Assembly (NCBI GenBank): GCA_964036195.1 | Contig: OZ038451.1 | Coordinates: 21,779,927 to 21,843,926, forward strand | DNA from: Sphaerolaimus hirsutus | Lineage: Eukaryota > Nematoda > Chromadorea > Monhysterida > Sphaerolaimidae | DNA: 64,000 nucleotides | Direction: 5' to 3' | In this document: positions 1 to 11,176 of the stretch, in pieces | Numbering within the stretch: position 1 is the first letter of the stretch | How the letters are laid out: every line of letters begins with the position of its first letter | Made by a program: the position numbers and the translations under genes | The notes under the pieces: model-generated | Database searches by the model: none | Told to the model about the DNA's origin: nothing | The model's input: only the letters and a program-made list of their open reading frames with translations

Positions 1-205
1 AGCTTACATAAAAGCTACAAAAAATTCAACCACATAAAATTGCATGGAATTTTGAAGTTACCCAACTGTAACAGCAAGCATTCAAATTAAAAGCATAATC
101 CAGAATCACAAATGGATCAGATTGCAGTGTGATTATAAAATAACAATTTGAAAGGTACATTTTCAATGCGCACAAATCTACGCCCTAAAATCATGCTAGC
201 TCTGC

Positions 206-1867
206 TTAGCCCGGATTCCATTGGGTGCTGGAGCTGAGCCTGGCTTTGTGCTTGCGGCGCGTGCAGGGCTCGCCCCGAGGGTTGGTCACCAGTTGACCAT
301 CGGATTTTCCAGGGTTCACCAACATGAACTCGGCATGTGGTGAAACGCGTTTGGCAGAATTGCGAAAACATTTGGTGGCAGACTTTTTGCGTGGGGGCCT
401 GCCGTAGACCTTGCTGCCCTTGGCGCGTGGCAGTGGAGTGGGCTTTGACGAGTGCGATTTCCGAATGCCAGTAATTGGCGCCAATTCACGATGTGATAGT
501 TTAGTGACCACCGATTGTGTTAGCATTTCCCCCTTAGTTGGAGACCGGCAGGCGTGAATCGATTCACCCATGGCCCTGGGCGTGAAATTGGCTTCCAGTC
601 GCTGGAGCTCAGAAATAGCTGTGCGATTCATTTTTAGAGTGCCATAGAGTGCCTCGTGGCCAAATAAAAGCGGGCTCGATGTGCGCGGGAAGTGTGGTTT
701 CCGTTTAACCACAGCCCAGATGTCTGCCGATTGCTGTTGTCCACTGGGTGTGGTATGCAGCAAATGCATTCTGTAGAGCGCCAGGTGATGCCCTGGAATC
801 GGCTTGCCGGCAGTCCCCAAAGCTGAATCAGGGTATGACCGGTACTTTGCCTTCTCCATGCTGGCATTGCACTGTGCGCGTTTCCAAACATCCTCGAGCA
901 GGTGCTCCTCGATGATGATCCCCTCCTCACAGCCACTATCGAGTGTGCCTGTGAGTGTGCAGCCCATGAAGTCCACCTTGGCCAGTGGGCGATCACAGTG
1001 GGCGTGTTGCACACTTGACGGGTTCATGGTGCAACCCATCTGCTTGTGAGCTGCGTAGCCGCTAGGGAACCACGTTTCAAAATCATCGGGCTCGGGCTCG
1101 GAATCGGATGGCGGATTAGAAACATTTTTAGTCAATTTAGTAGACGGATTACCACTAGGTTCGGTGTCAGATTCAGGGGCACTATAGATGTGCTCATCCA
1201 CTTTCAGATTGAGTTTGCCACACTCAATGCGCATATTTTTCTGAGCATCGTGCTCAGTCTTGCCGGCCTTACGCAGGAAGTCTTGGGCTTGTTCCGCCCG
1301 ATCCAGTCGATAGGCAGGAGAATCAGGATTCAAATAGCATTTTGCCGGCTCATGCGGCATGGGTGCACGATGCATGAAATAGGTGCACCATGGACCCTGA
1401 TGTGTCATTGGGTCAAATTTTGACTGCCTATCCCAGCCATCATTTCGACTGCCAGATCGACCCGAGGCAGTTCTGGATGCAGCCACAGCTGGTGAGACAT
1501 TAGACCATGCAGCATTTCCATTGTTCGACGGATTCGGTGCACGATTAGCACTACGCTGCTCATTTTGTTCAGCCCGATAATGCAGATTTTCCTCGCGTGT
1601 GATGTCGAGGCGTCCAACAGCATCAGCCAATTCGATCTGACCATCTTGCCATTTCTCGCGCCACGGATACCAAAGAGACATTGGCAGCATTCCTCCAATC
1701 TCGAGGAACAATTTATCGCCAATCATTTTCTCGCGCTGTGAGTCGTCAATCTGCTCACTAATATAGTGGAATGTGCTGCACAATCTGCTGTACAGGGTGG
1801 CCACAGAATCAGTAGGTTTAGCCGAAATTCTATACCACTCAGCGACAGAATGCGCCTTGCGGTCCAC
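206..1867 (-). CDS. gag C-terminus / retropepsin-like protease region of a retroelement
   Basis: The frame continues that of the upstream gag-like ORF after a single TGA and begins with GTG, not ATG, so an independent start is doubtful; stop readthrough or a degenerate copy is more likely. About residues 161-177 hold C-x4-H-x5-H-x4-C, a variant zinc knuckle of the kind seen in some Ty3/gypsy-like gags. About residues 298-312 read VDFMGCTLTGTLDSG, matching the retropepsin active-site context with D-S-G; residues 400-407 (LLFGHEAL) fit the later ILLG-type protease strand. The basic tail (RKHKARLSSS) ends at a stop with only 205 bases left in the window, in which no polymerase can be seen. The assignment as a retroelement protease is inferred from motifs. 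Confidence 0.6.
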   Translation of the reverse strand: MDRKAHSVAEWYRISAKPTDSVATLYSRLCSTFHYISEQIDDSQREKMIGDKLFLEIGGMLPMSLWYPWREKWQDGQIELADAVGRLDITREENLHYRAEQNEQRSANRAPNPSNNGNAAWSNVSPAVAASRTASGRSGSRNDGWDRQSKFDPMTHQGPWCTYFMHRAPMPHEPAKCYLNPDSPAYRLDRAEQAQDFLRKAGKTEHDAQKNMRIECGKLNLKVDEHIYSAPESDTEPSGNPSTKLTKNVSNPPSDSEPEPDDFETWFPSGYAAHKQMGCTMNPSSVQHAHCDRPLAKVDFMGCTLTGTLDSGCEEGIIIEEHLLEDVWKRAQCNASMEKAKYRSYPDSALGTAGKPIPGHHLALYRMHLLHTTPSGQQQSADIWAVVKRKPHFPRTSSPLLFGHEALYGTLKMNRTAISELQRLEANFTPRAMGESIHACRSPTKGEMLTQSVVTKLSHRELAPITGIRKSHSSKPTPLPRAKGSKVYGRPPRKKSATKCFRNSAKRVSPHAEFMLVNPGKSDGQLVTNPRGEPCTRRKHKARLSSSTQWNPG

Positions 1868-2818
1868 TCAGAAAACACAAGCCAATTTGTCGAGAACATA
1901 AAGCACGGTATTGCGCTTATCCAGGCGAATAGAAATGTAGTGCGCCTGTGCGCTTCCCTTCAAACATTGCTGGAAAACATTGGTCCAGAATAAATGCTGA
2001 TATGGTGGGGGAACGTTCAGAGCCTGTAGCGCCACATTGTGAAGCCAAAATTTAAAGGGCCCCGATGGCGTGCTCAAATCCCCATTGAATGGTGTCTGCT
2101 TGCTAGCGACAGTGGCTACATGGCCACCACTCATGCGATCACTGGATGAAATTTGTGCCAGTGCACCCACGAGCGACGGAAAGCCATCGGCCAGTGCCAT
2201 GACATATTTGTCAACGTAGGCAGCAATTTGGCCGATCAGGCCACCCGGGGCAGACGAAATTGCCTGCAACCGGCTTTCAGTTGAATCCACTGGCAGGTTG
2301 GTGGATGACATTGACGGGGTGCTCAATGAAGTTCGATTTGGCACGCCCGATGCAGGACCCAAGTTTGGGCTCGTACTTGGATTAGGCGGCACAATGGGTG
2401 CCTGTGTCGCTTGCACAGCCGATAGTTGAGTGACTTGCACCCCAAGCTGCTGGATAGCTGCCAAAAGATCAGCCATGACAGGCATGGGAAGTGCCACCAC
2501 AGGTGGCTGGGTCGCGGGAGCGGAAGGTGGCGCAATGCCGTTATTATCACCCGCAGCCGGTGCCACGTCATCGGGGTCCAGCACCAACTCCAGTGAATCA
2601 TCGGGATCAGTGAAATATAGATCCATGCAGCGCCATAATTGGCGCACCAATGCCACATTGCTCAAACGCGGTGGATCGCTAATTGTGGGCCATTCGTCAT
2701 TATTGTCATCACGATATTGCAGGAGTGTGGTCAGCAACTGCATTAGCTTTTGCCGCTGGCCACGATCGATCCACGCTTCGACGATTGGCTCCAACTCGGG
2801 GCGCTTGTATTGCGACAT
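1868..2818 (-). CDS. gag-like ORF of an LTR-type retroelement
   Basis: A 316-residue open frame reads leftward and ends at a TGA. It starts MSQYKRPELEPIVEAW, has an acidic stretch (LELVLDPDDV), a proline/alanine/serine-rich middle and a more structured C-terminal third (FKFWLHNVALQALNVP) of the kind found in gag capsid regions. The next open frame continues in the same reading frame directly after the TGA and carries a zinc-knuckle-like motif and a protease motif, so I infer a gag product that would form the particle of a retrotransposon. No reverse transcriptase or integrase lies in the window; they would lie left of base 1 or be lost. It could also be a domesticated gag. Confidence rests on the downstream protease signature rather than on direct capsid similarity. 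Confidence 0.6.
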   Translation of the reverse strand: MSQYKRPELEPIVEAWIDRGQRQKLMQLLTTLLQYRDDNNDEWPTISDPPRLSNVALVRQLWRCMDLYFTDPDDSLELVLDPDDVAPAAGDNNGIAPPSAPATQPPVVALPMPVMADLLAAIQQLGVQVTQLSAVQATQAPIVPPNPSTSPNLGPASGVPNRTSLSTPSMSSTNLPVDSTESRLQAISSAPGGLIGQIAAYVDKYVMALADGFPSLVGALAQISSSDRMSGGHVATVASKQTPFNGDLSTPSGPFKFWLHNVALQALNVPPPYQHLFWTNVFQQCLKGSAQAHYISIRLDKRNTVLYVLDKLACVF

Positions 2819-3242
2819 TTTCCCAATTGCAAAGCCGCTAAATCAGCACACGCGAAATTTTTGAACAATAGTGCTGGAATGGCCAAATGCAGTAGGGTAG
2901 CACCAGGACAATGTGGTGCTATTGTTCCTCAAACTGTGCCCGCACAATTTCAGTGCAAAAATGGCACAGGAGTGACTCAGTGCAAATAGGCACAGGGTCA
3001 AATGGTGCAGTGGCGGTAGGCCAATGTTGCACCAATTGCACTAAGCGAAATATTTGCAAAGTGCAATGACGTGTTGCGGCAGAAGTGGCACGCCAGTTAC
3101 GCTGCAGCGATAGGCTGCTACAGCGCCAAAAATGCTGCACTTGCTGCGTCAGCTTCACCAGTGCAAAAACGATGCGGTAATGGCCGCGTGCAGCTGGGCA
3201 AGAGCGTCCCTTTGCTTGGCATGGATCACAAATCGAATTTCA
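2819..3242 (-). other. proximal leader of the retroelement, GTGCAA/TTGCAC-rich
   Basis: Between the gag start and the hairpin array there is no convincing ORF. The stretch holds short dispersed motifs related to GTGCAAAAATGGCACAGG and their complements. I see no clear primer-binding site. Confidence 0.35.
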
Positions 3243-3784
3243 ATCAGCCCCAGTGGCTGATCGATAGGTGCAGGTGCCTCGCAGGACTGTCGCTGGCCCC
3301 AGTGGCACAGCGACACAAGAAAAACAATTTCAATTCCGGTCAACCCCAGTGGTTGATCAGGTCGGAAAACTGGCGCGTAGCGTTGTCGCTACGCCGCTAG
3401 CCCCAGTGGCAAAGCGGCAAAAAAAAACGATTTCGATCAGCCCCAGTGGCTGATCGAAACGAGCGCTTGGCTGCGCAGCCCCAGTGGCTGATAAGCGACT
3501 GCGGCCCAGAGTCAAGTGCCGCGCAGCACCGAAACGCAGCCGCGAGGCGGATCGTCGCTTGCCCCAGTGGCGCAGCGGCGAAAAAGATCATTCCGATCAG
3601 CCCCAGTGGCTGATCGGACTGGAAATGTGGCCGCCGGAATCTGGCGGTGCTGCAACACGACGAGGTGCGTGGCGGCGCGTCAAAGTGCGTCGCGACGCGT
3701 CGATAAAATGTCGCTGGCCCCAGTGGCTCAGCGACAGCGAAAAAACGTGAATTTCCGGTCAGCCCCAGTGGCTGATCGGAAAGC
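3243..3784. repeat. array of ten hairpins with a common CCAGT loop and compensated stems
   Basis: Ten copies of GCCCCAGTGGC (one is ACCCCAGTGGT) have cores starting at 3247, 3296, 3343, 3400, 3440, 3478, 3561, 3600, 3717 and 3762. Each is the apex of an inverted repeat: inner stem GCC/GGC (ACC/GGT in the third), loop CCAGT. Outer stems differ but stay paired. One class has TTTCGATCAGCC against GGCTGATCGAAA (12 bp, 3431-3459) and similar stems at 3600 and 3762, the latter with a G-T pair. The other class has GTCGCTG against CAGCGAC with one unpaired base on the 3' side (3296, 3717) or GCCGCT/AGCGGC (3400). The classes roughly alternate. The array lies upstream of the gag-like ORF, so on that transcript it would be leader RNA with ACTGG loops. 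Role unknown. Confidence 0.85.
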
Positions 3785-3822
3785 GAGACGGCCAGGCAAT
3801 CAGGAGCCTGGGATCGAAAAAT

Positions 3823-4079
3823 CTGGGAGCGAAATTAATCGCTCCCAGTACAGTCACCATGTTATGACCGCGAAATTGCGGTCATAAATATTTCAATTTT
3901 AGTTTGTTGATTTTTTAAGGGATGCCAAGGCCAACTTGCTTCAAACCGGCGCTTTATTGAGCGATATCGGTTTATCAAATATAAGTTGGGGGCGAAAACA
4001 ATAGGTAGATATTTAGAAAATATTTACGAGTCAAAACAGCAAAACATTGACTGCCAGCCGATGGAAAAAGTCGGCTGGC
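3823..4079. repeat. three further perfect hairpins upstream of the array
   Basis: Perfect stems: CTGGGAGCG/CGCTCCCAG at 3823-3848 (9 bp, 8-base loop); TTATGACCGC/GCGGTCATAA at 3862-3887 (10 bp, loop GAAATT); GCCAGCCGA/TCGGCTGGC at 4053-4079 (9 bp). They lack the CCAGT loop but extend the hairpin-rich tract toward the presumed 5' end of the retroelement transcript. Confidence 0.7.
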
Positions 4080-4541
4080 GATGGAAAGAAAAACGGGGAG
4101 GCTTACGACAACGTGCCTCAACAAAATGCATAAAAACGCACACCTTATAGAACGCTATGCCCTTGTGCGCGGGCACTTATTTAGGTAACACGCAATGTCG
4201 CAACGCTACGCGGCGCGTGTGAAACAATAGGCGAGGGGGCATGGAAAACAGGAATTTCAAACCTTACCATCGGAAAATGAATGTAAGTATACCTATATTA
4301 AATGGCGCCGAACAGCGGCATAACATGATGAAAAGTGTGCGGAAGTAGCCCCAGATGACATTACCGGGCCTAACTCGCAAATTTTCTTATTTTGGACTGG
4401 TCGACTTTTAGAAATGGATGCCTCAATTTGAAATGGTTTCCTTCTTCAAATGACATTGACAGATTTAATTGACCGATCAGCATTGCTTAAATCATGATAG
4501 AGCAATCTGTACTAGCAAACAGATTTTTTTCTAGTGCAGAG
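4080..4541. other. no gene seen; possible distal end of the retroelement
   Basis: This stretch has no coding frame of note. It could hold an LTR, but I cannot define TG...CA ends or a second copy within the window. Confidence 0.3.
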
Positions 4542-5203
4542 TAGGGTTGGAAAAAAAACGTTTTTTTTTAACTCGATGTTTTTTTTATAAAAAAAACGTT
4601 TTTTTTTAAAAGCTCCCAGATATGACCTAGTGTCAACATATATAGGTATATCAGACACTGGCAATACTCTGTGATGTTAAATATGACCATATAATGGCTG
4701 TGGAGCCATGGGATAGCATTATAAGTGGTGATTTGTGTCAAAAATATCCATTTTTCGTCGACATATCGTTTGTATATCGCCTTATAGTCGAATGTTCGTG
4801 ACTTCAGGTAAAGTTTGGCACGGAATGGTGATCAAACAAGGTTATAAAAGGAGGTTGTTACTTTGGGAGTGAAGTTACACACTGTGGAGGTACATGGAAG
4901 CACATTACCTCAATATATATTACAGCAACATATGTCGGCTTATTCACCCATGGTAGCACATAGAAATGGATGTTTTGATACTAAAAATGCAACAAAACCA
5001 ATGAAAACAACCACCAATGTCAATTTGTGTGTGAAATTGCGCGCTTGCGCGCAAAATTTTGCAAAATACCTAGTGCTTAGTACTAAAAATTTTGGCCGAT
5101 GTTTTTTTTTAAAAAAAAACATTTCGGAAGTCATGTTGTTGTTTTTTAAAAAACGTTTTTTTTTTTAAAAAAAACGTTTAAAAAAAAACATCGGCCAACC
5201 CTA
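4542..5203. mobile_element. hAT-like non-autonomous element, AAAAACGTTTTT arms
   Basis: It starts TAGGGTTGGAAAA and ends with the complement CCAACCCTA. It is flanked by a perfect 8-bp duplication GTGCAGAG (4534-4541 and 5204-5211). The arms are A/T runs around ACGT. The roughly 500-bp core recurs at 22741-23596, and a fragment near 47031-47120 resembles it. No transposase ORF. Confidence 0.85.
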
Positions 5204-5460
5204 GTGCAGAGTTCCATTCACCAGAAGCTTGTTTGGTGCATTTGAAAAACAAAAACTGCCAATTATCTCAGGCGAGACATCAAATTTAGAGCACAGTTTT
5301 TGCTTGCTGAGATGAATTTTGATTTAAAGCCAATTTTGCTAAAACGCCCATAAATTGAATCAACATATTTCGAGAGTGGGCCTTATTATTTCACCAGAAG
5401 TTTTTTGAAATTCCAGTACTTAATTGTCCTCTGTAACACAGAGTTGCGAAGGTATATTTA

Positions 5461-5841
5461 CCGTATATCCTTGAAAAAGACCCCTCCCTTGAATGATATC
5501 CCCCCTTGAATAACTCCCCCTGTTGGCCAGGTGAGGAAAAAATAACTCCTCCCCTTGAATAACTCCCCCCTCTTGAATAACTTCCCCTCTGGTTATGAGA
5601 TATGTGTAGTTACAAGCTGTATTTGAATAATTTGGATGCTGATGAACATGAATTTTAGCATGAATACTTTGTTTGTGTTGTTGTTGATCTGTTAAATACC
5701 TCTACTGCATGAGTTGATGGAATGCATTCATACATTGTATAAGTGAAACCTCTGAGGAAAAAATAACACCTCCATAACTCCCCCATCCAAAACGTCTGAC
5801 GAAATAATAACACCCCTGGGGTCTTATTCAAGGATATACGG
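5461..5841. mobile_element. TA-flanked MITE with CCGTATATCCTTGAA ends
   Basis: The ends are inverted copies of CCGTATATCCTTGAA, flanked by TA on both sides. The subterminal DNA is C-rich on one side and G-rich on the other (runs such as AATAACTCCCCC). TA duplication suggests a Tc1/mariner-like mobiliser. No ORF of its own. Confidence 0.8.
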
Positions 5842-5874
5842 TATGCTTACCCGAAATACCCTGATAAATGGGTA

Positions 5875-7038
5875 CCGTATTACCTCGAATTACCCCCCCC
5901 CCTTGAATTAACCCCCCTCGAATTAACCCCCCCTCAAAATGGGCTGGGAAAATAATAAACCCCCCTCGAAATACCCCCCCCCCTTCGGAATGATGTACGT
6001 CATGTACGTAATAAATACGTCATGTATGCAATGTGCATGATGTATATTACTGTTAATTTGTATTGCAGCTACACGTAGACTAGTTTGTGTAGCTAATCTA
6101 CGTTTTTATGTCCAAATATATCCTGTTTGGACACATTTATTACCTGTTTTGGGTATGCAAATGCCTACTATTTACTACGATCCTAACGAAAAATCAAACA
6201 ATTACATTAGATGTATGTGTGTTTATAGGCATACATAACTGTATATACACATAAACCCTGCCCCTCACGTCACTCAATCATCAGTTTTACAGAGTTGTTA
6301 AAAGGTACGTACGTTTACTCGAAAAATACGCGTACGCGAGTACGCGGTAAATACATTTACATATACTTTTCAAAAAAATACCGTACGCACTTGTACGCGT
6401 ACACTCTCAAAGCGTACGCGTACGGAAAATGTATTTATGAAAATTCAATGTGGGACATATTTATAAAGTAACTACCTACACTGCTATGTATGTACAGAAG
6501 TGGTGCCATTGAATATTTTAGATATGCGGGGGTAGTGCCTTTAAAAATTTCAAAATTCGCAACCAAATCGAAATGGTTGTGGAGACAATGGATCTGGTAA
6601 AAGAGTCGGGAGAACGATGATTTTTATCTCCTAGAAAAAAGAGACCTTGAAAACTATATAATCTGTCATTTGCTTAAAGAAAAACATACGTTGTGCTGTA
6701 CACGTATGAAAAAGTGCCCACTTTTACACATTCTATGAAGAAAAGTAGTCGTTTCTACACTCACAAAAAAGTACCCTCATTTACGCGTACGTACGAGTAA
6801 AAAAAGTATTTTACGTTTTCTATACTTTGTGGTGAGTACAAAAAAAATACTTTACGTTTACATATACTTTTAAAAAAGTTCAGTGATTCTAACGACTCTG
6901 CAGTTTTAACGTGTGTTCTGCATTGTACAGATGACAAACTGCGGTTTTTCTCATGTACGTTCTCTTTACACTAAATTTTAGGTGGGGTATTTCGAGGGGG
7001 GGGGGTAATTCAAGGGGGGTTAATTCGAGGTAATACAG
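5875..7038. mobile_element. TA-flanked MITE with CCGTATTACCTCGAA ends, split by a nested hAT element
   Basis: The left end CCGTATTACCTCGAATTA at 5875 pairs with the right end TAATTCGAGGTAATACAG ending at 7038, with TA outside each. The interior is interrupted by the element at 6290-6900. Confidence 0.75.
6290..6900. mobile_element. hAT-like element with ACGTTTACTCG-type arms
   Basis: It begins CAGAGTTGTTAAAAGG and ends ...TAACGACTCTG, with a perfect 8-bp duplication CAGTTTTA (6282-6289, 6901-6908). Arms are imperfect repeats of GTACGTTTAC/GTACGCG. Relatives lie near 9315-9710 and at 53689-54180. Confidence 0.8.
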
Positions 7039-8601
7039 TATCTGAAACATTTTCTAGGGGCTTGGAGATGGAGAACGATAATGAGAATAATGTGAAATAA
7101 TGAATGGAAATGATCAATAAATTCATTTAATAGTGAAAGCAATGGTGTTATCCTATTCTCAATGGCAAGATCACTCTCTTAAAAACATTTACGCTTACAC
7201 TTTTTTACGCTTTTCTAGGGATTTTCAAAATACCTTACACTTTCAGTATCCATACTCAAGATTTGGAAAGTGTATTTACGCTTACGCTTACGTTTTCCAA
7301 AAATACCAGTATTTTAACAACTCTGCTGTAAAGTATGCAGACGTAGAACAATGCAACAAAATCCGCTACATATAAGAGTCTATCGACTTATGTAAGTATG
7401 TAACACTGTTCTAACGTAACAATTCATTGTTTCTAACGTGTTTTGCATTGCCCAAATCACAAACCGCAGTTTTGTCATGTATTATATGTTCTCTGTACAC
7501 TCAATTTGGGAGGGAGGGGGTATTTCGAGGGGGGGGGGCTAATAAATTCATAGTGGCCATTTTGAGGGGGTATTTCGAGACGGGGGTATTTCGAGGAGGG
7601 GTATTTCGAGGAAATACAGTATCACACATTGCTTAACAGTGACCAAGTGGTTGTGAACTGATTAGCAAAGCAATTAATTAGTTTCCAGTGAATAGTTGTA
7701 GCAGTGCAGTGCCCATTACTTGTTGATTATTGTTTTACAGGAGTGTTCAGTTCAATGTTGCCAATCTACCTTGTTTTTCGGTTTATTTCTAGTTTCAGTC
7801 AATTCAATAGCAGCTTATTGTTATCATTGTTTCAACTTCTTCTAGCAGAACCAGTATCATATATTTTAGCATTACATTTTGAAACAGTGCAATATTTATG
7901 GTATTTTCTGCTCGAAAACGAAATATTTTTAAATCTCACTGGAAAAACCTGGAGAAAATATATAATGAGGTGAAAGTTTTATATTTTCTCATAATTAAAA
8001 CAACAAATCTCCCGTGAACACAGGACTCAATGGGCTACCTTTTACCGCGTGGGAGATGGGACTTCTTGTTACTCAATTGTCAAACCATGTACCCGAATAT
8101 GGGGTGTAACATGTGCCTTTTACCCGTGACATCATGCCCGTGTGATTTGTCTGATCTAATAATGCTGACAATCCGTGCAATAATCAAATAACGCACTCCG
8201 CTATACTACAGAGTTGCAAAAGCATATTTAAGTTCACCGGGTACACCTGGGTATTCTGAGTATTTACATTTATATTTTCCAAAATACCATTCAATATGAT
8301 TTGTTACAATTACTGGCTACCAGGGAAAACGTAAAATTCATAGAAAAATGTACAAAAAACTGGACAATAGGAATTTTTTCCATTACTGTGGGTACTTTTG
8401 CATACATATTTCTTCAAATAGGGCACCTCCAATGGAAAGGCAGGTTTTAGATCTTTTTACACTCACAAAAAATATAGTGACACCCTCCAATAGAAGGGCA
8501 GGTTTTAGAACATTTTACACTCACAAAAAAATATAGCGACGGCCTCCAACCGAATGGCAGGTAAAAATTGTACAAAACAAATACCAGCACTCTCCCGTGT
8601 A
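7039..8601. other. AT-rich intergenic DNA with repeat fragments
   Basis: It holds partial arms of the ACGTTTAC family (about 7190-7325) and of the G-run TA family (about 7510-7620), and short tandem copies of a CCAATAGAAGGGCAGG-like motif near 8430-8560. I see no supportable gene; a leucine-rich frame near 7704 has no family features. Confidence 0.4.
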
Positions 8602-9012
8602 CCGTATATCCTTGAATAAGACCCCAGGGGCGTTATTATTTCGTCAGAGGTTTTGGGGGGGGGGGAGTTATTCAAGGGGGGGTACTATTCAAGGGGGGGG
8701 GAGTTATTTTTTCCTCAGAACTTCCAGGAAAACTTTCACTTTATTCATTGTTTGTATGCATTCCGTAACACATCTAATGCAGAAAATGACCAGTTCAACA
8801 AGAACAAAAACAACGTATCCATCCTAAAATTCGGGTTCATCGGCGTCTGAATCATTCAAATACACATTGTCGTTTTACCCAGAGGGGGACTTATTCAAGA
8901 GGGGGGAGTTATTCAAGGGGAGGCGTTATTTTTTCCTCACCTGGCCAACAGGGAGGTGTTATTCAAGGGGGGGTATTATTCAAGGGGGGGGGTCTTATTC
9001 AAGGATATACGG
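8602..9012. mobile_element. TA-flanked MITE, CCGTATATCCTTGAATAAG ends
   Basis: Both ends match the element at 5461-5841 in inverted orientation, flanked by TA at 8600-8601 and 9013-9014, with G-run arms. Confidence 0.8.
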
Positions 9013-10131
9013 TAGATTGTTTTTACACTCAACTTGGGTGGAGATATTTTGAAGGGGGAGTTATTATTTCCTCCATAAAATTTATGGGGGGTGGTTCGAG
9101 GGGTTTTATTCAAGGGGGTTTATTCGTGGTAATACGGTATATATTTATATATTTGAAATACGAATAAAAATCAGTGAGAAAATCAGTCATAATAGACATA
9201 CATATTATATATTGTGTGCTTTATGGCCACACATTTAATCTGTGCAATAGATTTTTTCCAAATAATCTCTCAGCTCAACTAGAGCATTGTTGATGTCTCC
9301 TCCCGATAAAAATATAGTTGCTCACTTATTCGAGTACTTTTAGAAAGTACGCGAGTACTGAAAACGCAATTGCGAAATTTTTGGGGTACATAAAATGCAA
9401 AAACCACTCCATCAAATTGAAACGGGTGAAAAAATAGCAGCGGAAAGAATAGAAGTTGTGATAGGAAGAGAAAGCGACGACTCTCGCTTTTACTTTTACT
9501 CATTTTTATATCTTCCCAGGTACAAAATGGAGAAAAATTCTTGCTTTTACGTTTTGCCTGAGTAAAGATAGCGGTATTTTACGTTTACTCACCTTTTACA
9601 CAAGGTAAAAGTTTTTAAAAAAACTTTTTCTGTACTCAGGGGGTGAGTAAAAAATAAATACTTTACGTTTACGTATACTCTGAAAAAATTTCAGTACTTT
9701 TGACAACTCTGGTTGGAGCTACTTTTCCAAATGGCTCCATGGTGCGTTTCCATCATTAATGTTATCCCAGCATGTCCCAATAGAAAAATGATGGAAAACA
9801 CGCGCAGCACAATTTCATTAAAAAGATGGTAGGTATTGTATTATAACAAGATTTATGAACTATGAAGATTTTTCAGACTGTTTGTGCAAATCAATCATTA
9901 TGAAAGCATTAAAAAGCAGCACAAAACAGCATTTCATTTATTCCATTGTTGCGATTGGTATGTACAAATATTATCATACATATATGAGTTTGTCATGTCT
10001 TTTTCATGTTGTCAATCAATGGAAACTGATGAGTTGAAACATCGTGATCAGAATTTTAAAAAGGGATGGGTTTGAATGTTACATGTTGGTGAAACAAAAG
10101 TCATGCATGACAAATTTGTTATGATTGTGAG
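9013..10131. other. intergenic DNA with degraded repeat arms, no gene seen
   Basis: It holds a partial G-run element (to about 9140) and arms of the ACGTTTAC family (about 9315-9710, ending ACAACTCTGG). The remainder is AT-rich without a convincing coding frame. Confidence 0.4.
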
Positions 10132-11104
10132 TAGTGATGGAAAAAGCGCCAGACTTTTGGCGCCAAGCGCCAAAAGCGCCATGGCGCATTTCCGACCCCC
10201 AGCGCCAAGCGCCAATGGCGCCAGAGCAAAATAGCGCCAAGCGCCAAAAGCGCCATGGCGCTTTTCTGAACCTCAGCGCCAAGCGCCAATGGCGCCAGAG
10301 AGTGATGGCGCCAAGCGCCAATAGCGCCAGCGCCAAAAAACTTTTGTTCTGCAATTCGTTTGTATAAAAATCAATTCGTAATCGTAATTCGTAATTCAAT
10401 CAATAATACCGCTGATGTCGCAGTAGTCGATTTAACTTTTGCCATTCTTTAACATAACTTTAACAGCCATAACTTTAAGTTCAATCAACCACTACATCAT
10501 TAAAATCCCAAGGGATACACCTATTTTTCAGCCAAACAGCCATACGTCCTAAATATTATATCCCATTTAGTCATGTTTTTTACCAGTATGGGTATGTAAA
10601 TACTTATTCTTTACATGATACTTTACGAAAATTCCTGGCAAAATAATAAACCCCTCACTCGAAATACCCCCATCAAAAGTTGCACTCGGAAAAAATAAAC
10701 CCCCTGGTGGTATATCGAGGAAATACGGTATATTCATTTGCCCCAAATATTACCTAACCAATATTTAATTAATATAAATGTCCCATTACACCCTTATATT
10801 TATCAATATTTATTCAGTTAATCTCAAAATTTATCGACTGGCTTGTCCATTTTCACTGAATCATAAGAATTTTATTATCATGGTTGGCGCTTTTCTGGCG
10901 CTATTTAAAATGCCGGCGCCAGGCGCCAATAGCGCCACCTGAAAATGGCGCCAAGCGCCAAAAGCGCCATGGCGCTTTCTCAGATCCCAGCGCCAAGCGC
11001 CAATGGCGCCAGAGCGTTTTAGCGCCAAGCGCCAAAAGCGCCATGGCGCTTTTTGCTTTGGCGCTAGCGCCAGGCGCCAGCGCCATGGCGCTTTTCCATC
11101 ACTA
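10132..11104. mobile_element. hAT-like element with GGCGCC-rich arms
   Basis: The ends are TAGTGATGGAAAAAGCGCC and its complement, flanked by a perfect 8-bp duplication ATTGTGAG (10124-10131, 11105-11112). Both arms are arrays of GGCGCC and GCGCCAAGCGCCAAAA units. The centre is AT-rich and holds a fragment of the TA family near 10640-10730. Related GGCGCC arrays lie inside the CAGGGACGTATCC elements. Confidence 0.85.
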
Positions 11105-11176
11105 ATTGTGAGTGACAATTCATGGCTATAATCACAAAGATTATTATCATATCAAATAAAAATACGTATGTTGAAT

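Noticed and set aside
3240..3784. A CRISPR array (regularly spaced short repeats)
   Set aside because: The DNA is animal, units are hairpins with varying stems, spacing runs from 38 to 117 bp, and there are no cas genes.
7704..7973. Hydrophobic 89-codon ORF
   Set aside because: AT-rich low-complexity composition, no splice context and no recognisable motif.
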